Assembly: GCF_900103585.1 (NCBI RefSeq) | Contig: NZ_FNHV01000024.1 | Location: forward strand, 1-64,000 | Direction of reading: 5' to 3' | Length of the DNA stretch: 64,000 nt | DNA from: Streptomyces sp. cf386 | GTDB taxonomy: Bacteria > Actinomycetota > Actinomycetes > Streptomycetales > Streptomycetaceae | In this document: piece after piece, positions 42,009-50,654 of the stretch | Position numbering within the stretch: the first letter of the stretch is position 1 | How the letters are laid out: each line of letters starts with the position of its first letter | Notes under the pieces: model-generated | The model's input: the letters and a program-made list of their open reading frames with translations, nothing else | Databases searched by the model: none | What the model was told of the DNA's origin: nothing | Made by a program: the position numbers and the translations under genes

Positions 42009-43391
42009 ATGACACGCGCCATCTCCCTGCACGACGTCAGCAAGTCCTACACGCGAGGCGTGCCCGTCGTGGACCGGCTCTCGCTGGACATCGAGCCCGG
42101 CGAGTTCCTGGTCCTCCTCGGGCCCTCGGGCTGCGGCAAGTCCACCGTGCTCAGGATGATCGCCGGCCTGGAGGAGATCGACGAGGGCGAACTGCTGCTG
42201 GACGGGGAGTGGGCCAACGACCTGCTGCCCGCCGACCGGCAGATGGCGATGGTCTTCCAGAACTTCGCCCTCTACCCGAGCATGACCGGCCGCGACAACA
42301 TCGGCTTTCCGCTGCGCATCGAGTCGCCCGGCGCGGACCCGCGCCCCCGGGTGGACGCAACCGCCCGCATGCTGGGCATCGAGGACCTCCTCGACCGCTT
42401 CCCCGCGCAGCTCTCCGGCGGTGAACGCCAGCGCGTCGCCATGGGCCGGGCCATCGCCCGCCACCCCACCGCGTTCCTGATGGACGAGCCGCTGTCCAAC
42501 CTCGACGCCAAGCTCCGCAACCACCTGCGCGCCGAAATCTCCGGCCTTACCCGCAAGTTGGGCGTCACCACGGTGTACGTCACCCATGACCAGGCCGAGG
42601 CGATGTCGCTCGGCGACCGGGTCGCCGTCCTGCGCGGCGGTGTCCTCCAGCAGGTCGGTACCCCGCGCTCGGTGTACGCCCTGCCCCGCAACGTCTTCGT
42701 CGCCGCCTTCATCGGCATTCCCCGCATCAACCTCCTGCGCGGCGTCGTACGCGCCCCGCTGGACGGCGCGATGACCATCAGCCTCGGCAAGCAGTACCTG
42801 CGGCTGCCCGAACCCCTCTGCCTGGACCACCAGTTGCTCCGTGTGCAGCAGGGCCGCGAGGTCATCGTGGGCCTGCGCTCGGAGGCGGTCCGGATCTCCC
42901 CCACTCTCGACTTCGCTCGACCGGGGGGACCCCCACCGCGCAGCGCGGCCCGCCCCGGCGAGGTGCACATCACCGGACTGGTCGAGCATGTGGAGTTCCA
43001 GGGCCACGAGGTCCTCGTCCACTTCAACACCGGCTCCCGTTCCGCCGTAGTCCCCGACCTCGAAGCGCCGCGCCCGGCGGTCCGCCCGTCTAGGCGCCGC
43101 CGGGGGAGCCGCCGGGACGGCACGGTCCTGGACCGCCTCAGGGAACGTGCGGGCGCCCTGCGCGCCGGCCCGGTAGTGGCGCTGGACGACCCGGCTGACG
43201 CCGGGCTCGATCAGGCGCCGCCCGAGGGCCGCCTTCCCGGCGACCTCATCGTCCGCACCACCCCCGACTTCGAACTCCGGCGCGGCATGCACGTCCCGCT
43301 CCTCGTCGACCTCGCCCACCTGTTCGTCTTCGACCAGCACGGCGACCGCATCTGCCCGGCCCCGGCCCGGCTGCCCGATCTGGAGGAGTGA
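42009..43391 (+). CDS. MalK/MsiK-type sugar ABC transporter ATPase
   Basis: The 460-residue ATPase has Walker A GPSGCGKST at residues 38-46, the Q-loop VFQNFALYP, signature LSGGERQ at 135-141, Walker B FLMDEP at 156-161 and the H-loop THDQ. A C-terminal regulatory OB-type domain follows from about 240. It is about 80 residues longer than usual MalK/MsiK proteins because a palindromic repeat encodes residues about 296-310 and a further R-rich segment lies near 360-380. No permease gene adjoins it, so it may serve several importers as MsiK does. A short hairpin lies upstream. Confidence 0.88.
   Translation: MTRAISLHDVSKSYTRGVPVVDRLSLDIEPGEFLVLLGPSGCGKSTVLRMIAGLEEIDEGELLLDGEWANDLLPADRQMAMVFQNFALYPSMTGRDNIGFPLRIESPGADPRPRVDATARMLGIEDLLDRFPAQLSGGERQRVAMGRAIARHPTAFLMDEPLSNLDAKLRNHLRAEISGLTRKLGVTTVYVTHDQAEAMSLGDRVAVLRGGVLQQVGTPRSVYALPRNVFVAAFIGIPRINLLRGVVRAPLDGAMTISLGKQYLRLPEPLCLDHQLLRVQQGREVIVGLRSEAVRISPTLDFARPGGPPPRSAARPGEVHITGLVEHVEFQGHEVLVHFNTGSRSAVVPDLEAPRPAVRPSRRRRGSRRDGTVLDRLRERAGALRAGPVVALDDPADAGLDQAPPEGRLPGDLIVRTTPDFELRRGMHVPLLVDLAHLFVFDQHGDRICPAPARLPDLEE
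42896..42937. repeat. Intragenic palindromic repeat, copy 3 (ABC ATPase gene)
   Basis: The block starts CTCCCCCACTCTCGAC, continues TTCGCTCGACC and ends GGGGGGACCCCCACCG. It is nearly identical to 10399-10440 (an A/C and a G/C difference in the centre). It is translated as part of ISPTLDFARPGGPPPRS in the C-terminal regulatory domain. Confidence 0.78.
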
Positions 43392-43421
43392 AGTCCGCCG
43401 GATATGGCTAGTTATGCGGCC

Positions 43422-43874
43422 ATGACTGTGCACTTCACCCGATCCCGGGCTGTCCTCGCCGCCGTCGGCCTCCTGCTGGCCGTCGGTGCGCCGACCGCGT
43501 ACGCCACCCTCGACGACGGCACCTCCGCGGTGCCGGCGCGGGGAGAGCCGTACATCGAGACCCAGTTGTTCTTCGGTACCGCGCGCCCGGACGGCGGCCC
43601 GGCCGTCACCGACAGGCAGTTCATGGCGTTCGTCGACAAGGAGGTCACGCCGGACTTCCCGGACGGGCTCACGATCCAGTCGGGGCGCGGACAGTGGCGG
43701 GACGCGAGCGGGACGATCGAGAAGGAGCGGTCGTACGAGTTGATCCTGCTCTACCCGCGGGGGCAGGCGGAGACCGGTGACCGCAAGATCGAGGAGATCC
43801 GCCGCGCCTATGAGAAGGCCTTCGGGCAGGAGGCCGTGGGGAGGGTGGACGACGAGGCGCGCGTCGACTTCTGA
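43422..43874 (+). CDS. DUF3574 secreted protein
   Basis: The 150-residue precursor has a signal segment (residues 1-30: VHFTRSRAVLAAVGLLLAVG) and a DUF3574 domain with YIETQLFFGTARPDG, RQFMAFVDKEVTPDFPDGLT and RSYELILLYP. The function of the family is unknown. ATG 43422 is favoured because a TAGTTA hexamer at 43409-43414 would make a leaderless transcript; ATG 43404 is the alternative. It follows the ABC ATPase gene by about 30 bases. It is upstream of the ALDH promoter palindrome. Confidence 0.82.
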   Translation: MTVHFTRSRAVLAAVGLLLAVGAPTAYATLDDGTSAVPARGEPYIETQLFFGTARPDGGPAVTDRQFMAFVDKEVTPDFPDGLTIQSGRGQWRDASGTIEKERSYELILLYPRGQAETGDRKIEEIRRAYEKAFGQEAVGRVDDEARVDF

Positions 43875-43916
43875 TGTCATGGGGGCCGGCCGGGCTCATG
43901 GGTGTCTGGCGCGGTA

Positions 43917-43935
43917 AAACTATCGCCGCTAGTTT
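43917..43935. promoter_or_regulatory. Palindrome AAACTA-N7-TAGTTT before the ALDH gene
   Basis: A perfect 6-7-6 dyad lies about 60 bases upstream of the aldehyde dehydrogenase ATG, in an A/T-rich spot. It is a candidate operator for the ALDH/ADH operon. The arms resemble those at 50578-50596 but the spacing differs. Confidence 0.55.
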
Positions 43936-43995
43936 GTGGGCCGGACAACGGATACGGCAGCCGGTCGACGAGCGGCCCGCCCGGGAGGAAGCGCG

Positions 43996-45384
43996 ATGAA
44001 GGCACACGACGGCATGTACATCGACGGCGCCTGGCGCCCCGCGGCGGGCGGGGATGTGATCGAGGTGGTGAACCCGGTCGACGAGCAGGTCATCGGCCGG
44101 GTCCCGGCCGGTATCGCCGCCGACGTCGACAGCGCCGTACGGGCCGCCCGTGCCGCCCTCCCGGCCTGGGCCGCGACCCCGCCCGCCGAACGGGCCGCGC
44201 GGCTGGCCGCCCTCCGGGACATCCTGGCCGCCCGCAAGGACGAGATCGCCGAGACCGTCACCGCCGAACTCGGCTCGCCGCTGAACTTCTCGCAGGCGGT
44301 CCACGCGGGCGTGCCGATCGCGGTCGCGGGCTCGTACGCCGAGCTGGCGGAGACGTACGCCTTCGAGGAGAAGGTCGGCAACTCGACCGTCCACCACGAG
44401 CCCATCGGCGTGGTCGGCGCGATCACCCCCTGGAACTACCCCCTCCACCAGATCGTCGCCAAGGCAGCCCCGGCGCTGGCGGCGGGCTGCACGGTCGTAC
44501 TGAAGCCCGCCGAGGACACACCGCTGGTCGCCCAGCTCTTCGCCGAGGCGGTGCATGAGGCCGGCGTCCCCGCGGGTGTCTTCAACCTGGTCACCGGCCT
44601 CGGCCCGGTCGCGGGCCAGGCGCTCGCCGAGCACCCGGGCGTCGACATGGTCTCCTTCACCGGCTCCACCGCCGTCGGCCGGCAGATCGCCGCCGTGGCC
44701 GGCGCGGCGATCAAGAAGGTCGCGCTGGAGCTGGGCGGCAAGTCCGCCAACGTCATCCTGCCGAGCGCCGATCTGGCCAAGGCCGTCAACGTCGGCGTCG
44801 CCAACGTCATGTCCAACTCCGGGCAGACGTGCAGCGCCTGGACGCGGATGCTGGTGCACCGGGACCAGTACGACGAGGCGGTGGAGCTGGCCGGGGCCGC
44901 CGCCGCGAAGTACGGCGCGCGCATCGGACCGGTGGTGAACGCCAAGCAGCAGGTGCGGGTGCGCGGCTACATCGAGAAGGGCGTCGCGGAGGGCGCGCGC
45001 CTCGTTGCGGGCGGGCCCGAAGCGCCGCGCGAGCAGGGCTACTTCGTCAGCCCGACCGTCTTCGCCGATGTGACGCCCGAGATGACCATCGCGCAGGAGG
45101 AGATCTTCGGCCCGGTCCTGTCGATCCTGAAGTACGAGGACGAGGCCGACGCCCTGCGGATCGCCAACGGCACGGTCTACGGCCTCGCGGGCGCCGTCTG
45201 GGCGGGCGAGGAGGCGGAGGCGGTGGCCTTCGCGCGCCGTATGGACACCGGGCAGGTCGACATCAACGGCGGCCGGTTCAACCCGCTCGCCCCCTTCGGC
45301 GGGTACAAGCAGTCGGGCGTCGGACGCGAACTCGGCGCGCACGGCCTGACCGAGTACCTCCAGACCAAGTCCCTGCAATTCTGA
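43996..45384 (+). CDS. NAD(P)-dependent aldehyde dehydrogenase
   Basis: The 462-residue enzyme has the ALDH motifs: N147 in TPWNYP, VVLKPAEDTP at about 167-176, FTGSTAVGR at about 221-229, catalytic base E245 in LELGGKS and nucleophile C279 in SGQTCSAW. It oxidises an aldehyde to the carboxylate; the substrate is not clear. GGGAGG precedes the ATG. The alcohol dehydrogenase follows after 11 bases, so an alcohol would be converted to acid by the two enzymes in sequence. Confidence 0.95.
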   Translation: MKAHDGMYIDGAWRPAAGGDVIEVVNPVDEQVIGRVPAGIAADVDSAVRAARAALPAWAATPPAERAARLAALRDILAARKDEIAETVTAELGSPLNFSQAVHAGVPIAVAGSYAELAETYAFEEKVGNSTVHHEPIGVVGAITPWNYPLHQIVAKAAPALAAGCTVVLKPAEDTPLVAQLFAEAVHEAGVPAGVFNLVTGLGPVAGQALAEHPGVDMVSFTGSTAVGRQIAAVAGAAIKKVALELGGKSANVILPSADLAKAVNVGVANVMSNSGQTCSAWTRMLVHRDQYDEAVELAGAAAAKYGARIGPVVNAKQQVRVRGYIEKGVAEGARLVAGGPEAPREQGYFVSPTVFADVTPEMTIAQEEIFGPVLSILKYEDEADALRIANGTVYGLAGAVWAGEEAEAVAFARRMDTGQVDINGGRFNPLAPFGGYKQSGVGRELGAHGLTEYLQTKSLQF

Positions 45385-45395
45385 GGAGCGTATCC

Positions 45396-46475
45396 GTGGT
45401 TCGCGCCGCCGTCCTGCCCGAAGTGGGCGCCCCCCTGGAGATCACGGACATCGAGCTTCCCGACCCCGGCCCCGGCCAGGTCCACGTCCGTCTCGCCGCC
45501 GCCGGGGTGTGCCACTCCGACCTGTCCCTGTCCAACGGCACCATGCGGGTGCCGGTCCCCGCGGTCCTCGGCCATGAGGGCGCCGGCACGGTGGTGGCCG
45601 TGGGGGAGGGCGTCACCCATGTCGCGCCCGGCGCCGGCGTGGTCCTCAACTGGGCCCCGTCCTGCGGCAGTTGCCATGCCTGCGGGCTCGGCGAGGTCTG
45701 GCTGTGCGCCAACGCGCTGAACGGCGCCGCGGACGTCTACGCCCGAACCGCGGCCGGCACCGACCTCCACCCCGGCCTCAACGTCGCCGCGTTCGCCGAG
45801 GAGACGGTCGTCTCGGCGGGCTGCGTCCTGCCGCTCCCGGACGGCATCCCGCTCACCGACGCCGCCCTGCTCGGCTGCGCCGTCCTGACCGGCTACGGCG
45901 CCGTGCACCACTCGGCGCGGGTCCGGTCGGGCGAGACGGTCGCGGTGTTCGGCGTCGGCGGGGTGGGGCTGGCCGCCCTCCAGTCGGCCCGGATCGCGGG
46001 CGCCGCGAAGATCGTCGCGGTCGACGTCTCCCCGGAGAAGGAGGAGCTGGCCCGGGCGGCGGGTGCCACGGACTACGTCGTCGCCTCCGAGAACACCGCC
46101 CGCGAGATCCGCGCCCTCACGGGCAAGCAGGGCGTCGACGTGGCCGTCGAGTGCGTCGGCCGCGCGACCACCATCCGCACGGCCTGGGACTCCACCCGCC
46201 GCGGCGGCCGGACCACCGTCGTCGGCATCGGCGGCAAGGACCAGCAGGTCACCTTCAACGCCCTGGAGATCTTCCACTGGGGCCGCACCCTCTCCGGCTG
46301 CGTCTACGGCAACTCCGACCCGGCCCGCGACCTGCCCGTCCTGGCCGAGCACGTGCGGGCGGGCCGCCTGGACCTGGGCGCGCTGGTGACGGAGCAGATC
46401 GGTCTGGAGGGCATCCCGGCGGCGTTCGAGAACATGCTGGCGGGCAAGGGCGGCAGGGCGCTGGTGGTGTTCTAG
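45396..46475 (+). CDS. Zn-dependent medium-chain alcohol dehydrogenase
   Basis: The 359-residue enzyme has catalytic zinc ligands C39 and H60-E61, and a structural zinc site with C90, C93, C96 and C104 (CGSCHACGLGEVWLC). The Rossmann motif is VFGVGGVGLAAL. It belongs to the class III-like or MDR group that uses NAD, sometimes with mycothiol-linked substrates. The GTG start has GAGGAG upstream and lies 11 bases after the ALDH stop. A hairpin at 46513-46539 ends the pair. Confidence 0.94.
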   Translation: MVRAAVLPEVGAPLEITDIELPDPGPGQVHVRLAAAGVCHSDLSLSNGTMRVPVPAVLGHEGAGTVVAVGEGVTHVAPGAGVVLNWAPSCGSCHACGLGEVWLCANALNGAADVYARTAAGTDLHPGLNVAAFAEETVVSAGCVLPLPDGIPLTDAALLGCAVLTGYGAVHHSARVRSGETVAVFGVGGVGLAALQSARIAGAAKIVAVDVSPEKEELARAAGATDYVVASENTAREIRALTGKQGVDVAVECVGRATTIRTAWDSTRRGGRTTVVGIGGKDQQVTFNALEIFHWGRTLSGCVYGNSDPARDLPVLAEHVRAGRLDLGALVTEQIGLEGIPAAFENMLAGKGGRALVVF

Positions 46476-46512
46476 GGACTCGCCGGACAGGCCCCGGGTC
46501 TGTCTGCCGCGC

Positions 46513-46539
46513 GCCCCGGTCTCCGTGCGAGGCCGGGGC
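46513..46539 (+). terminator. Hairpin terminator after the ALDH/ADH pair
   Basis: GCCCCGG (46513-46519) pairs with CCGGGGC (46533-46539) around a 13-base loop. It starts 37 bases after the alcohol dehydrogenase stop and is the best terminator candidate for that operon. Confidence 0.6.
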
Positions 46540-46611
46540 TCCAGGCATGCCCGGAACCCGCTCTCCGTGCCATGTACAGGCAAAACTCCTGCTGTGCAAC
46601 CCGTTGACGTC

Positions 46612-46627
46612 CATACCGTCCGGTCAG
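46612..46627. promoter_or_regulatory. ACCG dyad CATACCG-TC-CGGTCAG before the MHS transporter
   Basis: The core ACCG-N2-CGGT is perfect and the left arm equals that of the 35285 palindrome. It lies about 60 bases before the transporter ATG and near a TTGACG -35-like hexamer at 46603-46608. A TetR-type regulator is the likely binder. Confidence 0.6.
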
Positions 46628-46688
46628 TACGTTCCCGGAACCCGAGCCACCCCCCGTTCCGTCCCCGCACCCACCGGAGTGTGCACGC

Positions 46689-48011
46689 ATGGACACGGCA
46701 CCTTCCGCCCAGCCGCTCACCCCTACCGCTACCGCCGTCGGCAACCGCCGCCGTGTCGCCACCGCCGCCGCTCTCGCGTCAGCCGTGGAGTGGTACGACT
46801 ACTTCGTCTTCGGTATCGCCGCGGCACTGGTCCTCGGCGACCTCTACTTCCCGGCCGGCAGCTCCACCGCCGGTGTGCTCGCTTCCTTCGCCACCTTCGC
46901 CGTCGGCTTCCTGGCGCGCCCCCTCGGCGGCATCGTCGCGGGCCAGCTCGGCGACAAGCGCGGCCGCAAGCCGATGCTGGTCCTCGCGCTCACCCTCATG
47001 GGCCTCGCCACCACCGGCATCGGCCTGCTCCCGACCTACGACACGATCGGCGTCGCCGCGCCGATCCTGCTGGTCCTCTTCCGCGTGCTGCAGGGCATCG
47101 CCGTCGGCGCCCAGTGGGGCGGCGCGATGCTGATGGCCACCGAGTACGCCCCCGAGGGCAAGCGCGGCATCTACGGCAGCTTCGTCCAACTCGGCGTCCC
47201 CATCGGCGTGGTGACCGCCAACACGGTGTTCCTGCTGGCCGGCGCGTTCACCACCGACGCCGAGTTCGCGGCCTGGGCCTGGCGTGTGCCGTTCCTCGTC
47301 GGCCTGTTCGTCCTCGTGCTCGCCTGGTACATCCACACACGCGTCGAGGAGACCCCCGAATTCCGGGACGCGGAGAAGAAACTGGCCGAGAAGGAGAAGG
47401 GCGAGCAGTCATCTCCGCTGCGGACGATCCTGCGCGACCACCTCGGTACGGTGCTCCTCGCCGGCGGCTCCTTCGCCGTGAACACGGCGACCTTCTACAT
47501 CATCATCACCGGCGTGCTCGACTACACGACCCGCGAACTCGGCATGAAGAAGAGCGCCGTCCTCACGGTCTCGCTCTGCATCAGCCTCACTCAGCTGGTC
47601 CTGATCCCGGCCGCCGCCGCGCTCTCCGACAAGGTCGGCCGTATCCGTATCTACGCGATCGGCGCGGCCGGCATCGCGCTGTGGGCCGTACCACTGTTCC
47701 TGCTGATCGACACCGGTTCACTGCTGTGGCTGGCCGTCGGCACGTTCGTCGCCAGCTGTTTCCTCAGCATCATGTACGGCCCCCAGGCGGCCCTGTTCGC
47801 CGAGCTGTTCACGCCCGAGATGCGCTACACGGGCGCCTCCCTCGGCTACCAGATCGCGGCCGTGCTCGGCGGTGGCCTCGCCCCGTTCATCATGGTGCTG
47901 CTGCTGGAGGCCACAGGCACCTCGATGGCGGTCTCGGGCTACATCATCGGCCTCTCGGTGATCGCCCTGCTGTCCATCAAGGTCCTTGCGGACAGGGCGC
48001 GTTCACGCTGA
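46689..48011 (+). CDS. MHS-family (MFS) metabolite:H+ symporter
   Basis: The 440-residue protein has twelve helices and the hallmark MHS segments: SAVEWYDYFVFGIAAAL in helix 1, LARPLGGIVAGQLGDKRGRK (motif A) and EYAPEGKRGIYGSFVQLGVP. Members take up dicarboxylates, citrate, proline-betaine or aromatic acids. The substrate here is unknown. A TetR-type dyad precedes it. Its last 9 bases overlap the convergent EamA gene. Confidence 0.93.
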   Translation: MDTAPSAQPLTPTATAVGNRRRVATAAALASAVEWYDYFVFGIAAALVLGDLYFPAGSSTAGVLASFATFAVGFLARPLGGIVAGQLGDKRGRKPMLVLALTLMGLATTGIGLLPTYDTIGVAAPILLVLFRVLQGIAVGAQWGGAMLMATEYAPEGKRGIYGSFVQLGVPIGVVTANTVFLLAGAFTTDAEFAAWAWRVPFLVGLFVLVLAWYIHTRVEETPEFRDAEKKLAEKEKGEQSSPLRTILRDHLGTVLLAGGSFAVNTATFYIIITGVLDYTTRELGMKKSAVLTVSLCISLTQLVLIPAAAALSDKVGRIRIYAIGAAGIALWAVPLFLLIDTGSLLWLAVGTFVASCFLSIMYGPQAALFAELFTPEMRYTGASLGYQIAAVLGGGLAPFIMVLLLEATGTSMAVSGYIIGLSVIALLSIKVLADRARSR

Positions 48012-48944
48012 TTCCCGGGCCTGCTCGGGTTGTGGCGTGGCGGCCACGACCCGGGCGGCCCGCGTCCGCGACCGCGACACGGCGACCCCCGCCAGGCACA
48101 CCACCCCACCCGCCAGCGTGAGCGGCCCCGGCACCTCGCCCAGCGCCACCCAGGACATCAGCACGACCAGCGCGGGCACCGCGTACGTGGTCGCGCCCAT
48201 ACGGCTGGCGGTCGTCCGGGCCAGGGCGTACGCCCAGGTCGTGAAGGCCAGCGCCAATGAAAAGACGCCCAGATAGACCATGTTGAGCGTGGCGGACAGC
48301 GAGGCGTCGGCCACCTCGCCGATCAGCTGCCCGGAGAAGGGCAGACAGAGGACCGCGCCGACCAGGCACCCGAACGTCGTCACCTGGAGCGCGCTCGCGT
48401 GGCCGAGCGCCGGCTTCTGCGCCACGGCACCGCCCGCGTACCCGACCGCGGCGAGCAGGCACAGCACCACGCCGAGCACCGAGGACCCGCCCCCGCCCGA
48501 CATCGACAGCCCCACGGTGACCGCACCGGCGAACGACACCGCCATCCCGGCCAGCAGCCGCGGCGGCATCGGATCACCCAGCACCCGCGCGGCCAGCAGC
48601 GCCATGAGGATGGGCCCGATGTTCACCACGAGAGCCGCCGTACCGGCGTCCACCTGCTGCTCGCCCCAGTTCAGCACGACGCTGTAGAAGCCGAACCACA
48701 ACAGCCCCGATATCCCGATCCCGGGCCAGGCCGCCCGAGGGGGCACCCCCTCCCTCCGAAGGAGGCAGATGACCCCCAGGACCAGGGATCCGACGAGCAG
48801 CCGCCCGAGGGCGAGTGCGCCGGGCGAGTACTCGGCCCCCGCGCTGCGAATGGAGACGAAGGCCGAGGCCCACAGCACGACGGTGACGGTGGCGGCAGCG
48901 GCGGCGAGGAGCTCGGGACGGCGGGCAGGGGAGTCGTTCATCAT
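48003..48944 (-). CDS. EamA/DMT-family transporter
   Basis: The 313-residue protein has ten helices in two EamA repeats (drug/metabolite transporters). Segments include ATVTVVLWASAFVSIRSAG, YSPGALALGRLLVGSL and, in the second half, TTWAYALARTTASRMGATTY. It probably exports an amino acid or drug-like compound. Two adjacent ATGs (48944 and 48941) are possible. The gene lies downstream of the ArsR-type regulator on the same strand, across a 185-base gap. Confidence 0.92.
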   Translation of the reverse strand: MMNDSPARRPELLAAAAATVTVVLWASAFVSIRSAGAEYSPGALALGRLLVGSLVLGVICLLRREGVPPRAAWPGIGISGLLWFGFYSVVLNWGEQQVDAGTAALVVNIGPILMALLAARVLGDPMPPRLLAGMAVSFAGAVTVGLSMSGGGGSSVLGVVLCLLAAVGYAGGAVAQKPALGHASALQVTTFGCLVGAVLCLPFSGQLIGEVADASLSATLNMVYLGVFSLALAFTTWAYALARTTASRMGATTYAVPALVVLMSWVALGEVPGPLTLAGGVVCLAGVAVSRSRTRAARVVAATPQPEQARESA

Positions 48945-49129
48945 GCTCCAGAGGCTAGGAGGGGAGGGTGGGCGAGGGCTCGCGGATTTCGGACGGGAAG
49001 GTAGGAGTGCGGGGGCCTGTGAGCGGCGTCTGCTGCAGCCAACCCAAGGGCGCGGGGAACTGCGCGACCAGCCCCCACTGACCCGCACTCGGCACACGAC
49101 ACGACACACCACCCCCTGGGCCGCCCAGC

Positions 49130-49840
49130 TCACCGCAGTGCCCTCGTCTCGATGGCCAGCAGCTCGAACAGCGCTCGTTCGCCGGTGTCTGTCACCTTTA
49201 CGGCCCGCTCCGACCCGATCCGCACACACCACCCCACCTCCAGCACATGCCGGCACAGAGCCGCGCCCGCGACACCGGCCAGATGAGGCCGCCGCTCGGT
49301 CCAGTCGAGGCAGCCCCGGGCCAGCGGCCGACGCCCGGTGCGATCGAGCCGGATACCCACGGCGCCGAACCAGCCGACCCCCGCATCAGTGAGCGCGAAC
49401 CCCGTGTCCTGCCGCAACAGCCCGCGCGCGGTCAACGCGTCGGTGACCGCGATGCCGAGCCGCCCGGCGAGATGGTCGTAGCAGGTGCGCCCGCGTGCCA
49501 TGGCGGACCCCGCGCTGGACTCCCGCAGATTCCGGGGCCGTACGGTGACGCTCGGCGACACCTGCGCGGCCAGGTCCTCCACCAGCTGGGCGACCCGCGC
49601 GTCGGCCAGCCGCACATACCGGTGCCGCCCCTGCCGCTCCTCGGTGAGCAGCCCGCCCGCGACGAGCTTGCCCAGGTGCTCGCTCAACGTCGACGCGGCG
49701 ACCCCGGCGTGCCGCGCCAGCTCACCGGCGGTCCACGCGCGCCCGTCGAGCAGCGCCAGCAGACAGGCGGCCCGGGTCTCGTCGGCGATGAGCGCGGCGA
49801 GCCGGGCGAGCTGCGGTGCCTGGGGATCCTTGGAGGCCAT
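49130..49840 (-). CDS. ArsR-type winged-helix regulator
   Basis: The 236-residue protein has an N-terminal ArsR HTH (RAWTAGELARHAGVAASTLS, then EHLGKLVAGGLLTEERQGRH) and a longer C-terminal part (about 110-236) unlike simple metal sensors. That part includes RTCYDHLAGRLGIAVTDALT and contains histidines and cysteines but no clear metal motif. I infer a small-molecule sensor. ATG 49840 is favoured over ATG 49852. It may regulate the downstream EamA transporter. Confidence 0.88.
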   Translation of the reverse strand: MASKDPQAPQLARLAALIADETRAACLLALLDGRAWTAGELARHAGVAASTLSEHLGKLVAGGLLTEERQGRHRYVRLADARVAQLVEDLAAQVSPSVTVRPRNLRESSAGSAMARGRTCYDHLAGRLGIAVTDALTARGLLRQDTGFALTDAGVGWFGAVGIRLDRTGRRPLARGCLDWTERRPHLAGVAGAALCRHVLEVGWCVRIGSERAVKVTDTGERALFELLAIETRALR

Positions 49841-49908
49841 GCGTCCCAGCATGCGGCACGGACACTTCGGCGCCCGCCGAAGGATTCCGGCCGGTGCCGG
49901 GCCGCTGT

Positions 49909-50550
49909 CTAGCCGGCCCGCCCGACCTGCTCGTACTGCCGCGCCAACCCGTCCAGCAGTGCCGTCAGCCCCGTCTCGAAGGCCCGCTCGTCGATCTTCT
50001 CCTGCTGCTCGGCGAGGAGGTGGGCCTGCCCGAGGTGGGGGTAGTCGGCGGGGTCGTATGCGCTCGCGTCGTCCACGAAGCCGCCGGCGAACGAGCCGAG
50101 CGCCGAGCCCATGATGAAGTACCGCATCAGCGCGCCGATGGACGTGGCCTGTGCCGGCGGCCAGCCCGCGGCGACCATCGCGCCGTAGACGGCGTCGGCG
50201 AGGCGCAGACCGGCGGGGCGGCGGCCGGGACCCCGGGCGAGCACGGGGACGATGTTCGGGTGGTCACGCAGGGCGGACCGGTAGGAGACCGCCCAGTCGT
50301 GCAGAGCGGTCCGCCAGTCCCGGTCGTCCTCGAACATCGACAGATCGACCTGCGCGCTCACCGAGTCGGCGACCGCCTCCAGGATCTCGTCCTTGGTGCG
50401 GAAGTGGTTGTAGAGGGACGGCCCGCTCACGCCCAGTTCGGCGGCGAGGCGGCGCGTGGAGACCGCCGACAGGCCCTCCGCGTCCACGAGTTCGCGGGCC
50501 GTCTCGATGATCCGGTCGTAGCTGAGGAGGGGCTTGCGCGGTCGGGCCAT
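49909..50550 (-). CDS. TetR-family regulator beside acyl-CoA dehydrogenase
   Basis: The 213-residue protein has a TetR HTH (LVDAEGLSAVSTRRLAAELG, then VSGPSLYNHFRTKDEILEAV) and a TetR_C-type domain. It is divergent from an acyl-CoA dehydrogenase gene, and a near-perfect 9-1-9 palindrome lies between them. It probably represses fatty-acid or branched-chain acid catabolism until the acyl-CoA binds; this is inference from context. ATG 50550 (MARPRKP) was chosen over 50559. Confidence 0.9.
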   Translation of the reverse strand: MARPRKPLLSYDRIIETARELVDAEGLSAVSTRRLAAELGVSGPSLYNHFRTKDEILEAVADSVSAQVDLSMFEDDRDWRTALHDWAVSYRSALRDHPNIVPVLARGPGRRPAGLRLADAVYGAMVAAGWPPAQATSIGALMRYFIMGSALGSFAGGFVDDASAYDPADYPHLGQAHLLAEQQEKIDERAFETGLTALLDGLARQYEQVGRAG

Positions 50551-50577
50551 GGCGCACATAGTAGGGCTGCCGGATGG

Positions 50578-50596
50578 AAACTAGCAGTGCTAATTT
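50578..50596. promoter_or_regulatory. TetR operator AAACTAGCA-G-TGCTAATTT
   Basis: Arms of 9 bases (50578-50586 and 50588-50596) match at 8 of 9 positions. The dyad lies between the divergent TetR and acyl-CoA dehydrogenase starts, 28 bases from the former and 59 from the latter. Confidence 0.75.
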
Positions 50597-50654
50597 AAAT
50601 GTACGGCTTTCAATGGACGGCCCTCGGTGGCCATTGCCTGTGGGGTGACTCGGC

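Noticed and set aside
42009..43391. Frameshift in the ABC ATPase because of its extra length
   Set aside because: The frame is continuous and the C-terminal domain resumes after the inserted repeat, so it is an in-frame insertion, not a frameshift.
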